This document shows, one piece after another, positions 1-12,751 of a DNA stretch of 64,000 bases. The position numbers were made by a program, and so were the translations under genes. Within the stretch, counting starts at the first letter, position 1. The number at the start of each line of letters is the position of its first letter. The notes beneath the pieces are model-generated. The model made no database searches, was not told the origin of the DNA, and saw nothing but the letters and a program-made list of their open reading frames with translations. The DNA is from Eupeodes corollae (lineage: Eukaryota > Arthropoda > Insecta > Diptera > Syrphidae), in assembly GCF_945859685.1 (NCBI RefSeq), contig NC_079149.1:4685118-4749117 (forward strand). The letters run 5' to 3'.

Positions 1-3000
1 CTACATGTGCACAGCGATAGTGAAAATTGGGCGTTATTGAGTGAGGTGAGTTAAATTGCGAGACCTCAATCAGATAAAAGTTGATATTGATACGTTTGGT
101 TTTATGAGCTATGAAAGGACAGGGTTTGTTTTGGTTTTGTTCGAATGATGATTTCTGATAAAACCATCCTTGGGATAGAAAACGAGATTCTTGAACAAAG
201 TGTGGATGGATTTGTTAATAACATATTTAAAGCCTGTGCTTTGAGAATCCTTTATTGTTATAAGGAGAATTTTAGAATGTGGAGTTTGAGTTTAAAAGGA
301 AATTAGTCCAGAGGAAAATTCAACTTAAAATTGTTTAGGGAATTTAAAGAACTCTCTCTCATAGGTTTAATTTCTTTTCTTTACCAAACCTACAAAGTTT
401 GAAGTTTTGGTTAGCATAACATCGCTTCAATATTCAATATTTAAGGAATATCAATTCAAATTCCTCGAATGTAAATTTACACGAAAGATTACAAATTCAA
501 CATGAATAATGAAGAGTATCCTTCTGGCTTAAATAAACTTTTCATTCAAATTGAAGGACTCTTATTGCTACAAGTTATATGTGCACCTTATCTACCTTTA
601 TTTAATTTTAGGATATAGAAACATTTTATAAGAGTCTATAGTTTTGTGTGGTGAAATCGAGGACCGACCATCAGAAAAGGATATCAGTATTTGAACAAGT
701 TTTCAATTTATAGATTCACACATTCCTTCACTTTATTATATTCTATCACCATACAGGAGTCCTTTTGTGGGTTAGTAGGTAAAATATCTTTCCTAAATTA
801 AAAAAAAGAAAACATTTTACATTTAAGGTATTGATTCCTTTAACCACCCTCCTATAGGTAAAAAGTGAGAAGATTCTATGAATGTGGAAAAGTTTGAATG
901 ATAAAGTAAAATAAAGAAGCTTTTGGAAGGATATCCTACCTCTGTGCATAATTATTTCATTTCGAAGGATTTTTAACACATATATCTTAAGGTTTATTTG
1001 ATAACATAAATCTATAGAAAAAGTTTTTAATTTATTAGGTTTTTCCTTATGGAAGATAAGGTTTTTGTTTAAAAAAAAAATGGATAGTTTAAGATGTTTA
1101 TACAAGATTATTTGTATAGTGTCTATAAAAGTTGACACTTATGTTTAATGAAGACATTGGTATTAACGCATACATTTCAAGAAAAAAAAATAGCTCTTAA
1201 CACTTTAGATTGGTCTTCCAGAACAACTTTGAACCTTTTCCTTTTCGATTACAATTAAAAAACACCAACATTCTCAAATGATTTCAAATACCGGAAATGA
1301 GCAATCTTTGAATATCAGTTTTCATTTGACAGTTGAGGTTTCCACAAGAAAAGCATAATTCAAAAGTGATATCTTTATAAGATTTCTGTCAGATTGACAG
1401 AAGTGGAGAATGAAAAATAAACACAATTCACTTATCATTCTCAGTAACCAAAATGTTAAACTAACATTTCTTTTCTTCGTTTTTAAATTGTGTCAGAAAG
1501 AATTCTTGAAAAATCAAATAATCATAAAAATTCTGTTTTCAGATTTCTGACAGCAAAAGTGAAAAAACTGTTTTAGAAACATGGGAATATAGAAATATGA
1601 ACTAAATATTAAAAAAGCAGCTTATCAAAATGTAACCAATTAAATAATGTTTGATTTAAGTTTTTTAAATAAGATTTTTCACAATAAAATTTGGAAAATA
1701 CAAAAATTGATGTGTTGCTTTTGACGTAAACTCACATTTTTATAATTAAATTGTTTGACTGATGTGTTTTTTTTTGTTGGCTTGAGAAATAATTTTTCCT
1801 AAAATATATATATAAGCAATTTTTAATTAATTAGTGAATCCATCAAATTAATTGTTTCAATTTAAAGTACATCAAGCGAAAACAAATTTGACAGCTTCGT
1901 AAACACTAGCTCCACCTTCAGGAATTAAAAGTAATTAAATGACAGACAGAAAATTTAACTGCAGTGTTGCTAACAAAAAAAAGACAATGTTGTTTTCAAT
2001 TAATTACAAATAAACCTACATATGTAAAACCTCATAAAGAACTTTTACTACTTTCAAAAACAATTTGTTTTTGACGGTCATTTGAACGTTTCAGCAATCA
2101 CACATCACACCTACTTATTTTGTAAGGAGCTAAAAAATGCCTCCCTTATTTTCCAGTCTGTTTTTAACTATCAAGATAAGGCTTTAAAACAATTCACCTC
2201 AAAAACAATGTTTTGTTTTTTAGTTCAGAGTTTTGAACTCTGATTCTTCATAGAGTATTAAACACGTTCAAAACAAAGTCTGCACTGGACGTTTCCTAAA
2301 CACTCTGATTTCCGATTGGGATTTTTAAGAGCTAAAAATTTAAACGAACTGAAAATTAATAATTTTGGATAATGGATACACTTATTTTCATAAAACCCAC
2401 TTTTCAATTTAAAGATATGGTAATAGTTTGTTTTTCATTTTTCGGCTGAAATTAGAACTTTTTTTAACTACTTATTATTTAAAAAAAATTTCCTTCTCTG
2501 CCATAAGAGCCTACTTTTATCGCGTTTTCAACTGTTTTAGGTTTGTTTAATCAATTTTCCCTATTCACACAAAATTGGCGTGTCAATAACTGTAAAACAA
2601 CTTTGAAGCTCTGAAAAAGAAAAAAAATTGTTCAGTTTGAAAATTCTGGCTCTGTTCAGATACAAAAAAAGAAAACGCCAAATGTACTCATTGGCTGCGT
2701 TCCATCGTGTTTTGGATAGACTATTCATGGCATGTTAGATACCCTAATGAGTGGGGTGGATACTTTTATTAAGACAGCTGACAAAAAATTAAAACAACTT
2801 TTAGCTTATCACAAAAACCTGAATTATTGTAGAACAAAACTAAACGATGAAAAATTTTAATAATTCACATGATCTTTCCAAAAAAACATACAACTTTAAA
2901 ATCAATTTTCAAGTCCCTTCACACTCACCCATATTCTAATTCAGCTGTTTTGTCAGGTATACTATCTTTCAGAGATTGGACGCAGCCAGTGTCTATAAAC

Positions 3001-3151
3001 TGTCATTAATTATAGAAAAATGGCTGCAAATTCGATTCTTGCGTCTATTTTGGCTCACCCTATATTTACAACTTGTTTAAACATTCTTTATTTTTCATCT
3101 ATTTACGTAATTTCAATGTAATTTAATAAAATATTGTTCATTATTTTGCAG
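1..3151. other. Non-coding AT-rich DNA
   Basis: I see no gene, RNA or defined repeat here. The minus-strand frame at 746-1138 is rich in Ile, Leu, Phe, Lys and Asn with no family resemblance. It may be intron of whatever gene owns the possible exon at 3152. Confidence 0.5.
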
Positions 3152-3210
3152 ATTCATCTACAAGATTTAAGCAACAATGTCAGGTGACCACCAAAGCCAA
3201 TAATTCGTAG
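3152..3210 (+). CDS. Possible terminal exon of an unidentified gene
   Basis: A good acceptor (ttattttgcag) is followed by a short open frame, SSTRFKQQCQVTTKANNS, and TAG. The roughly 1.2 kb after it is A-rich with several AATAAA and looks like a fly 3' UTR. I recognise neither the peptide nor any upstream exon in the window, so this is only a candidate. Confidence 0.25.
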
Positions 3211-4400
3211 AAAATTCTCACAACAGGCATAAAACAACACCCGTCTCTATTTTAAGAGCTTTTGCCATAAAACAAAACAAAAAACTAATAAATTCCTTAA
3301 GACTACAAGTAAAAAGAAACAATGAACCATTAACTAACAATAATCTAAATATTGTCTACATTTTGTATAATTATTATTAATATTATTAATATTGTTAAAT
3401 ATAAAATAAAGAAAAAACAAACTAAGTAAACAATGAACAAAAAAACAAAACAAAAAATCAAAACTAAGGATTTCCGTTACAAGGCGTGTGTATATTTTTT
3501 GAGTTTAAGCATGAGCAGGCTTTTATATAAATATTTAAATAAATGTTTTTAGTGCTAACTATGATAGAACAAAACAACAACAAAAACAAAAAACAAAACA
3601 ACTTTACACTTTAAGATAATCTATTTAAACACATTAAATATAAATGTTTAAAGAAAAAATAACTGAATAACTGTGATAAATTATAAATGTTAAATGTAAA
3701 ACGAAAAACAAAAATAAAGTTTTTATTAAAAAAAAAGTAAGTAAAAAGAAAAATGAAATAATATGTGGTACTTTACGTGTAGTAAAATTTAATTGAATCA
3801 TTAATGAAACAAAACAAAACGAACTTAAATAGAGTAAATAAATGTTGTAGGCATAATTTTTTGAACAATAAAATAAAAAAACGAACACACTAAGCAAACA
3901 CGATTAATTAATTAATTAATAAAATAAGTATTGTTATTCCCAATTTATGAATTTTTATTTTGCTCAATTTATTTTTATTACAAATTATCATTTTAGTTTT
4001 TTTTAGTAGAAATGAAAATGTATTAATTAATTTAATAGAGAACGAAAATAATAAAAAGGTGCCTGACTGATTTTCATTATTCTTTATTTATTTTGTTTGT
4101 TTTTGTTTTAGTAAAATTAGTTTCTAAAAATATACTTTTTAGTTATGCGTTTATACCTATTTAAAAACTTATATAAAAAACGACGTTAATTTATGATAGG
4201 TTTGTTTTTATTTTAAGAAATGTAACTTAGAAATGTATTTTTAATATAAATAAATGTCAGCCAACATTGTTAAAACAAAAAGAAACCAAAACAAAATAGA
4301 TGTATGTAAAATGAAAAAAAAAATAACTTTGTTTTATTTATTTTGTACATTTTATATTATGTTTTAAGTTTTAATCTCAGAAGTTGGATCTATTAAAGTA
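3211..4400 (+). other. AT-rich stretch resembling a long 3' UTR
   Basis: There is no coding potential. It has runs of the type AAACAAAACAA, an (ATTA)n tract at about 3904-3921 and many AATAAA. The open frame on the minus strand at 3634-3897 is low-complexity Phe/Leu and is rejected. Confidence 0.3.
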
Positions 4401-5121
4401 GGTGCAGAATTATAATTCGTCGCGTCGGTAAAATATAGTTTTTTTTTCTCTTGCAAAAGTTTTAAGGTCCCTAGAATCTAAGTTAAAGATTTTCAGAGAG
4501 ATGTCTGTGTGTTCTTACGCCACAGTGCCTGTACCTTCGGAATACCATTTTTCGTAGTAAAAAATTTCGGTTCGGCCTAAATATCTCTCGAACTAATAAA
4601 GCTAGCGACTTCAATTAAATTTGTAATTATATAAAATGTGACGTGATACTAAATAATTGCGATATTAAAAAAATTCAATTAACTGATTTTTTTATAAATC
4701 AAGAAAACTACGAAAAATATATGTCACCTGCAATATTTTACCAACAAAAAATGATATTACGTCCAAAATAAATTTGTGCAACGAAGAATAACGTTTTTAA
4801 CAGGTAAAATTTTGAGAAACTTAGAAGCACAAATTTTTTTAAATAAAAACCTGAAATAAAACACTGAAAGTTGGTAAAAATTGATTTTTGACTAAAATAT
4901 CTTGACAGAAATTAAAGATATTGTCTTCAAACTAATTGTATTTTATACAAAAATATTGTCTTCTACATATATTGAAATGTTTCTATTAATTTACAGTATT
5001 TTTTTTATTTAATAATCTACAGAAAAAAAATTACACAAAATTGGTAAAAAATAAAGTTCAATTCGAATATTTCGAAAATAGATTAGGCTATTGATTTCAA
5101 AATTTTGTTTGTTTTAGACGA

Positions 5122-5515
5122 AAAATTCATGATGTAATGCTTGTGAGGGATGTGTTATGCTACCATGTAAGATGCCCTCAACTTCTTTCGATAATACCTA
5201 TCTACGCGCCGCTAAGATCCTTTAGATCAGTAGATTTACTTTATGAACAGTTTCACAGAACAAACTATGGTTTTAATGAGCCGGTCTCTAGAGCTATCAT
5301 TAATTTCAATAAAGTTTGCCATTATGTTGACTTAAGTAGTTCGAGAAATTGTTTTAAGGAAAGTGTTTTGCTTTTATTTATTTTTTAATACTGTATATAG
5401 ATATCGTTAAAAAAATAACATCAATTATTGTCATTATTTTAAGAATTCTTTAGTCGTAATCTGTTAGCTGTAAATTGCTTGTAGATGTAAATAAATAAAT
5501 ATATTGTTTAAGTAA
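5122..5515 (+). mobile_element. 3' end of a Jockey-type LINE
   Basis: The frame from 5137 reads CPQLLSIIPIYAPLRSFRS, then FHRTNYGFNEPVSRAIINFN and a short tail, the usual C-terminus of fly LINE reverse-transcriptase ORFs. It is followed by gtaaataaataaatatattg, an A-rich end. 5'-truncated. Confidence 0.65.
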
Positions 5516-7582
5516 TTTTTTTTTTAGAAAAATTCAATTTTTTACAAGACACGAACAATTACAAAAACAACAAATGGGTTTCTGCTGAAGTATTATGAGA
5601 TCAAAGAAAAATATGACTTCAAATTTTGTCTCTCACACATTATATTATTATTAAAACTTTGTTAAAGTTTTTGAAAACTAACATACGGATTGGAAGTTAG
5701 CAGTGTTTTTATTTACCTTTAAGCAGTTTCACAATTTTCTGCTCAATACCGTTTGAGCATGAATACTTCAGAGCTCCTTTGAGGATTTTTTAAAAATTTA
5801 AAAATCATCCTGAAAATATCTATATGGAATGTTAAAGAAAGAGATTACAGATTTCGAATTAAAAAAAGAATATCATGTAGGATACTGATTTAGAACAAAA
5901 CTCAATGACAATACTTAACGACAATTTAATGTAATCGTTAATGTTTTAATTTATGAGTAGCTTAAACCGTATTGTGTCCTGATGTACATAGGAAGTATAG
6001 TTTCAAAACATTTTCTTGTTACAAGAACACATTACAAGAATGTGTGATGTTTAAAATATGTTTGTACATTTTCGTACGAAAATAGTTTTTCCCCGAATTT
6101 CATTGTTCTCATTATTTGGTATCCCAATTTGAAAAGATCATAAAAATCTCATGATTTTTCAAAAATTTCCTTAATAAAAGCAACACAAAATTTCGCCAAA
6201 TAAGTGCGAACAATAATTGTAAATTACAAATTTTAAAAAATTGTAGTGAATGATAAAGTTAACAACATTGAAAAATTCTGGAAATATGTTGGTCATATTA
6301 AACTTGCTTGAAAATATTATCAAAAATAACTTTAACTAAATAATTAATAATTGGTTAAGTTAATTTCAAAGTTGTTTTCACTTTAAAGCCATTAATCGAT
6401 AATTGTTTCATTAAAGTTTAAAACCAATGAAAATGTTTTAAAAATTTACATATTTATAGGCATGTCAAATTGGATAAACCTGAAACTAGAGTACTCAAAA
6501 TTTGTGCATTTTTTCGGTTAATTTTGAACACTTCGTAGATCGATTTAATTTTGCGAAAGAACATAATTTGGTTTATTGTTTAAAATAGAAAAATATACAA
6601 AACAAAAATTAAAAATTTAAGCATCTCTGGTAAACAAAAATCGTATGAAAATCCTAGTTAAAAACTTAAAAAAAAACGTTCGTAGTAAATGTAGAGTTTG
6701 CAATTTAAGAATTTAAAAAATTTAATAGATGTGTAAGTAAAGTTTTATATTTTTGAATATAACAATGAGTAATGAAACACTTTTTTGGATCTGATATTGA
6801 AATTATAAAAAGTAATCTTTTTGAATCAGAAACACAGAATCTCATGGTCATAGAAGAAAAGAGAGAGTAGAGGCCAAAAGTTAAAAGAAAATACATGTAT
6901 TTAGTTGTTCAGCCTTATTATCTCATATCTTGTTCCCATTACGAAAATCGAAATATCCATTTAAGGCCATAAACTCTCATTGGGTGCATTCATAAAGCTA
7001 GTGACTACGTAGTCAAAATTCAACTAGCTTTGTGAATCCAAAACTACACTACAAAGCTAATCAATCTGGAACTGTCATATTATTGATAAATGCAAATATA
7101 TAACATGTTTGATTTGATAACATTAACTTATCTTTTGTATTTTTAAATTCAATAAAATCAAATTTAAGACATAAATTGAAGGATTTAAAGTAGTATTTAA
7201 ATACTGAACGATTTATTTCATTTTGAATTCGTGTGTCTTTACCGAGCAGCTGATTGTGAAACGTGAAACCCGAATTTTTTACACTACTTCGCAGGGCCAA
7301 TTTCAATTACTTTTGCAGTTAGATTTAGCCAGTCAGAATCCCTTGACTACGTAACCACTATTTTTTTGCAGGATTTACGACTTGAAATTTTAAATAAATC
7401 TTGTAAAATACGTTTTTTTTAAATTACGTAGGATTTTTATATATGTATAGCGTAGTAATTGAAAATGATGGATAGTTTGTGTTGGTAAGTTTTGAACTTT
7501 CTTATTAAGAAGTACGAAATTTGGTCAAAATCAATATAACGTAGATATTCTACATAACAGTCATTTAAAATAATAAAACCAA
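5516..7582. other. Non-coding AT-rich DNA
   Basis: Nothing recognisable. Small frames at 6705-6896 and 7061-7306 (minus) show no motif. Confidence 0.5.
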
Positions 7583-7835
7583 AAGTTCACTGGTTGAGAA
7601 GATTTTCTTACTGGCAATAAAATTGTTATTTTCCAATGTGTTTTGATCGCCTTAATTTAAATCCGACTTCAAAATTAATGTATCAAGTCAGGTCTTTGTG
7701 ATATATTACTTTTAAAAATTGTATATACACATAAGGCTTTTTAAGGATATCTACATTCATAAAGTAGGTTTTCCAAATCTATAATCCCTTTCTTCAATAT
7801 TCAGTTAAAATATTTACCTATATTACTTCAAATGA
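7583..7835 (+). repeat. Dispersed repeat A, copy 1
   Basis: About 250 bp aligns co-linearly with 13918-14175. Shared phrases: ttttcttactggca, caaaattaatgtat, ataaggctttt followed by ggatatcta, ggttttccaaat and ttcttcaata followed by ctcagtta (here attcagtta). No coding sense. Old, with indels. Confidence 0.6.
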
Positions 7836-8608
7836 TATGCGAAAAACCTTCATAAGTTATTAGATTTCATCTGTCTTTCATAAATCTGAAAGAAACGCAA
7901 AATCATTTATGCTACAATGGTTTTCAACAAAAAAGTAAGTTTTGTTCTTGTAACAAATCAGTTGTACTAACAAATATATCAAGTTTTTGAAATATAAAAA
8001 AAAAACTATGTTAAACTTATATTTTTAAAAGTTGATGAAATAGTTAAAAATTAAGTTTGGATACGAACTCAGCACAAACAAAAACATTAAATTTAAGGTT
8101 TTCTTGAAACTGCGTATAGAGTCAAATAAATACTCATATCATAACTTATGAGAATTTCCAGAAACTAAGAAATTCTATAAGAACAAGTTTTGTACTTTAC
8201 AATATCAATCAATTTATGTTTAAAAGATATTTTGAGTTTTAACTAAGCCTTCTAAATTGGTTTTAGAATGTTTAAAGGCATATTTTTTAACGCATGTTTT
8301 AAAAACCTTATGTGATAGATAAATTTCAAGCCGATATTCGTATTTAGGACACGTTAGGTATTGTTAAAGGTGAGATAGTTTGTAAGATAGAAGGTAAAAA
8401 CTAATTTTATAGACCAGTGAATAAAGAGTTCGGCCGTGGACGTAAAAAAAAAATTGTTACACAGCCGCTGCTTTCTAATCAGTTAATAAAATCCATAATA
8501 AAATCCTGTTTCTGTAATCTTGAATCATATGTTTCTATTTCTTGGAAACAAAACCTTAAACAGCATTAATAAGTTGGGTATATATAATTCAGACAGGATT
8601 CCAACATA

Positions 8609-10054
8609 CAGATATGGACATGAAAATAGGAACACCAAACATAGTTACAAAAAATTCCATTTTTTATTAACCTAAAAAAATTTGTTTCAAGTTTGGTCTC
8701 CATTTTTTTTTCAAACTAAAATTACCCATTATTTGTAGTAAAATTATAACATAAAATATTTTAAATTCATAGTTGGGTTTATTTTCTGTAAAATGTTTCT
8801 CCCGCAAAATTATCTATGGGATTTAAGTCAGTCGATTGGGATGTCCACTCCAATACGCTAATTTTTGGTCTTTGTAATACTTTTGAGCAGATTAGGATGT
8901 GTGCTAAGGGTCGTTGTCCTGCTGTAGAACACATTTGATAGGCGGGTTCTCATCTGCATAAGGCAGCATCGTATCCTGCATTATATTAACCCTCATATTT
9001 TGATCCATTTTACCATCAATCAAATATATTGGTCCAAAGCCATGCCAAGAAAATTAACCCCAAAGTATGATACTGCCGCAACCATATTTGACCGTTTTCT
9101 GGATGTATTTGGGATTTAGTTCTTTCAAATTAAGCCTTCAAACGGTTTGCCTGCCCTCACTTCCGAACAAATTTATCTTTGTTTCATCCATCCAAAAAAC
9201 ATTCCTCCACTTTTTGCCTTCTTTTGGCCCATACCAATCAAAATTATCGTTGTTAACTTTTTTTTCCTTAGAAAGGGCACCATTCTTACGATGGTTCAGG
9301 AAGTTATTGGAAGCTGTAGGTACTTTGTTTTTTAATTCGCTCGAAAACTTGTAAAGATCTTTTTTGAGGGCAAATTATCTTTCATACTTCTCTTGGGGTT
9401 GTTTTACTTTTGTTTTAAGCTGAGTTTTTTGGATTTCAGCGGTCAAATTGCTTTTGCAATCAACTTGAGAGATCTGCTCATAATTCTGGCAATTTCACTC
9501 AAAGATTTTCCCTCAATTCGTAGAACTAAAATGTCAGCTTTTTCTTCTAGTAAACAATGCTAACCGCGACTCATATTTTCCTTAGAATTGATTGTAATAT
9601 CATTAAAATACCTAATTTGAATTTACTTCCTAAAGTGAACTTATTATTTTATAAAAATAAAAAAAAAAATATATGTATATAAAAAACTAATATGTTTGAT
9701 ACTAGTTAAATATTAAAATCGTGTTCCAATGTCCATCAAAAACCATTCTTACCTAAGAAATGGTTCATTTTCAATCAACAAGCAAAAAAAAAAACATGTT
9801 ATTTTGCATAAGAAAGTCCAACTTTTTTTGATAGCGGTTAAAACTACTTCTATTGCATGTTGTTGTTTTAATTTGGTTTAACTCTTAGCAACTGTCTCTG
9901 TATATATTTTAATGTCCAACCATTACATCGGGGCGAAACGCATATAAGAACACCTATGCTGGTTTATTTTTTTTTTCATTTTCATGATTTTAAATAAAAA
10001 TTTCATTTTCATGATTTTTAATCATATTTATTAAAAATTTTATGTCCATGTCTG
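8609..10054 (-). mobile_element. Tc1-like DNA transposon, full length but inactive
   Basis: Inverted ends CAGATATGGACATG (8609-8622) and CATGTCCATGTCTG (to 10054) are each flanked by TA, the Tc1 target duplication. The 1446-bp length is typical. On the minus strand (about 9570 to 8830) the transposase is readable in broken frames: DNFDWYGPKEGKKWRNVF, then WMDETKINLFGSEGRQTV, and later CVLQQDNDPKHTS, which carries the second catalytic Asp. Stops and frameshifts interrupt it. Near the right end a roughly 23-bp unit (ttcattttcatgatttt) is duplicated at 9975-10020. Confidence 0.85.
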
Positions 10055-10237
10055 TATTTCAGGAGTTAATACCGTTCATTTATCTGCCATGAAACATGAA
10101 GCTACACAGCAATTTTACAATTACAAAATTGTTATACTGCTGACTTAACGTGAAAGTCGTAAAGCAAATCATCATCTTAGATATATCCTTCTTAAAAACA
10201 ACAATGGAAAATAGGAAAGAGTACTCTCGGGCGTATA

Positions 10238-11115
10238 CGAGGTGTGTTCAAAAAGTACCCTGAATTTTCGTTTTTTTTCAAAAAATATTTATTTATTCGT
10301 TTACATTAATGTGGTCCCCTTCAAGGTAGTCCCCCCAGATATAATACACTTATGCAAGCGTTTTTTCAAATCTTCGAAGCCCTCTGATATTCACTTTATG
10401 ATATGTCCATTATTTCTTCGATCGAGGAAAAACATCGTCATTACAAGGGTCTCTTCAACTTTGGAAACAGTAAAAAGTCGCACGGAGCCATATCTAGTGA
10501 ATATGGAGGATGGGGCATGACTACCGTACTGTTTTTGGCCAACAAATTACGAACAAGCTTCGACGAGTGAGCAGGTGTGTTATCGTGGTGCAAAAGCCAT
10601 GAATTGTGTTTCTATAAATATGAGCGTTTATTTGGATTGCTTCAAGCAAACGTCGCTTTAACTTTAAGGTAATACTCCTTATTAACCGTACGACCTTGTG
10701 GTAAGATCTCTTGATGCACTATGCCATTATAATCGAAGAAAACAGTAAGCAAAACCTTAACATTTGTTCGAACTTGACGTGCTTTTTTCGTTGGTGACGT
10801 TGGATGCTTCCAGTTGGAAGATTTTATTTTGGTTTCGATATCATAACCGAACACCCTTTCAAGTAAACCTGGATCGTCGTTGACGTCATTTAACAGCTAA
10901 TGAGCGATGTTCATGCGATTGTTTTTCTGGTCAAACATTTTTTAAATAACCAAAAATCGCCGAGCTCATAAAAACACGTCGAACCTTAGCAAATACCACA
11001 GACAAAGTTATAAGTGAATATAGCTGGAAATTGCGTCATACTTTAGGGACATGTATACCATCCTCTCCAGACCCGCGAAATTTAAAAATTCCGGGTACTT
11101 TTTGAACACACCTCG
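10238..11115 (-). mobile_element. mariner element with internal deletion
   Basis: Near-perfect inverted ends of about 30 bp start CGAGGTGTGTTCAAAAAGTA and read inward from 10238 and from 11115. A TA precedes the left end; the right neighbour is AA, so the TA pair is no longer exact. On the minus strand from 10854 a transposase is visible: VFFDYNGIVHQEILPQGRTV (first Asp), then LLHHDNTPAHSS (second Asp) and PYSLDMAPCDFLLFPKLK (DD34D type), with stops. At 878 bp it is shorter than the usual 1.3 kb; the N-terminal third of the transposase is mostly missing. Confidence 0.88.
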
Positions 11116-11249
11116 AATGTACATATTCACTTTCGAAATTTTTATTCTTAACCTATGACTTAGAAAATCTTGTAGGCGATGTTAAAGAAAATATATGTAT
11201 GCTTCCCCCCTTTTTGATAAAGTTCGAAGGTAAAGTTATTCTTCATACA

Positions 11250-11347
11250 TCACTGTTCCCACATGAACTGCCTGTCGTATCTAGCTTTAGTCATCAATCC
11301 ACACTTCAAACACCTCCGCACAAAGGTCCACTTAGCTTCCTGCATGA
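11250..11347 (-). other. Exon-like segment of unknown origin
   Basis: On the minus strand an acceptor-like aaatcag leads into MQEAKWTFVRRCLKCGLMTK, then ARYDRQFMWEQ and TGA. Base composition is less AT-rich than the surroundings. I do not recognise the peptide. It may be a terminal exon or a gene fragment. It lies between a mariner element and UFSP1. Confidence 0.25.
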
Positions 11348-11824
11348 CTGATTTGAAGTAAGATATTTGTGTTTTCATTTTACTAAAGTGGGGTGATGAA
11401 TGGAATTGTTTAATCGTACAATCAGTCGATTATTCCATAAAAGCTGCGTTGTAATGTTTTACTTAACTGCAGAATGATTCATCTTCGATAATTTTTCAAA
11501 ACATCTTTAAACAATTAATAATACAAATAAAAATTCCATTTTTTTTTTTCTATTGCAATTCTATATTTGTGAACTCTTGAAACAATTAAGCTTTACAAAC
11601 AAATAAAACATAAGATTTGAAGGCATTCAGCTGGTTCCCTGATTCTTTGGACTAACATATTGTTTCTATGAAGAAAACCACGAACAAATGGCCTTGAGAA
11701 TAGAAGAAGAAGTAAATAAAAAAATATGGAAAAAGGATAAAAAGATAGAAGAGTAAAATCAACAAGTAGTTAAAATTGGCTGAGAAAGATTGCTTGGTTT
11801 TTCTGTTTAGGTACTAAGAAGTTA

Positions 11825-12685
11825 TTAAATTTGTGGAAGACAAAGATTGTAGAAGGAGCTGTCGACGAACTCCGAAGAGTGTTGCCAGCGCACGTAGCCG
11901 CATTGGATTAGTTCCTCTGCGGACTTCGGTCTGCCCACGTAATGGGGATCCTAAGAGAAAGAGAATTAATGGAAAATCAAAAAAGAACAAAAATCATAAC
12001 TTACAATAACTAAAAAGTAAGCTTGATTCCCACTGATGTGCAGTCCGGCGATGCCCTTAGAAGAAGTATCCTCATCGCCGCCCATCATCACCACTCCACC
12101 GCCGTCCTCGAAGTATTGCTTCAAAATATTCGCGTACTTTTTGAGGTCCTCGCGCTGCGGCACGTGCATTATCTTGCACGGGATGTCGTACAGAGCATCG
12201 ATGACATAGAACACCTCCATGGCACCGATCCAGTCGCGCGACCCGAAGAACTCAAAGGGCTTGTCGCCGATGTCAACCAGCAGCTGCTGGATCTCGAGAA
12301 TTGACGGAACCACCGACTCGCGGCCGTCCATCAACTTGTCTTCTATCCACGAGCAGACCGTCTGCAGCGTGCGATAGGCGCAACCCCAACCCACGTCGTT
12401 GTGGCCGTCACAGTTGTAGTGGAAATACTTGAATTTGCCACGCGTTACAAAAGTGCGACCGTTCTTGGTGGGAGGCTCGAGAGCAAAGTGGACATTGTCC
12501 AACAGCGGATATGTGAAGCTCGGTTGCTGTTGTTGCTTCACATGATGTTGATGTAGCGCCTTGGCGCTATCGGGTATGATTGCATCATGACCATGGCCAT
12601 GGCCATTGACGATGCTGAGCAGTTGATCTTCATTTGGTGAAGATGCGTTGTCGGGTCGTCGTTGTTGTTCGATGCAAACTTCCAT
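11825..12685 (-). CDS. UFSP1: Ufm1-specific protease 1 (peptidase C78), two exons
   Basis: UFSP1 is a cysteine protease that matures the ubiquitin-like modifier UFM1 and removes it from proteins. Exon 1 is 12005-12685 and exon 2 is 11825-11950, joined in phase 0 across a 54-bp GT-AG intron, giving 268 residues. The catalytic Cys lies in NDVGWGCAYRTLQ (Cys 102). The Asp and His lie in DPHY at the exon junction (LVI|DPHY). GLHISGNQAYF and WIGAMEVFYVIDALYDIPCK are further C78 blocks. The first 55 residues are His/Gln-rich and not conserved. I chose the Met at 12685; an in-frame Met at 12751 would add 22 residues. Length fits UFSP1 (fly relative about 230 aa) and not UFSP2, which has a large N-terminal domain. 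The exons are much richer in G+C than their surroundings. Confidence 0.93.
11951..12004 (-). other. UFSP1 intron
   Basis: This 54-bp GT-AG intron has donor gtaagt and acceptor ttag. It splits the codons for LVI and DPHY. Unspliced, exon 1 reads into the intron (VSYDFCSFLIFH) and stops, losing the catalytic Asp and His. Confidence 0.9.
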
Positions 12686-12751
12686 TCCCGATCTTTTGGT
12701 TTTTAGGATTTTCTTTGATTTGGTTTCACACCCGAAATATTTCAAATACAA

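Noticed and set aside
746..1138. 130-aa minus-strand frame
   Set aside because: Composition simply follows AT-rich DNA (Ile, Leu, Lys, Asn, Phe); no homology recognised.
9067..9354. Two overlapping plus-strand frames
   Set aside because: They lie opposite the Tc1 transposase sequence and only reflect it.
12023..12304. Open frame opposite UFSP1 exon 1
   Set aside because: It is antisense to strongly conserved C78 protease sequence and has no family resemblance; a shadow of the real gene.
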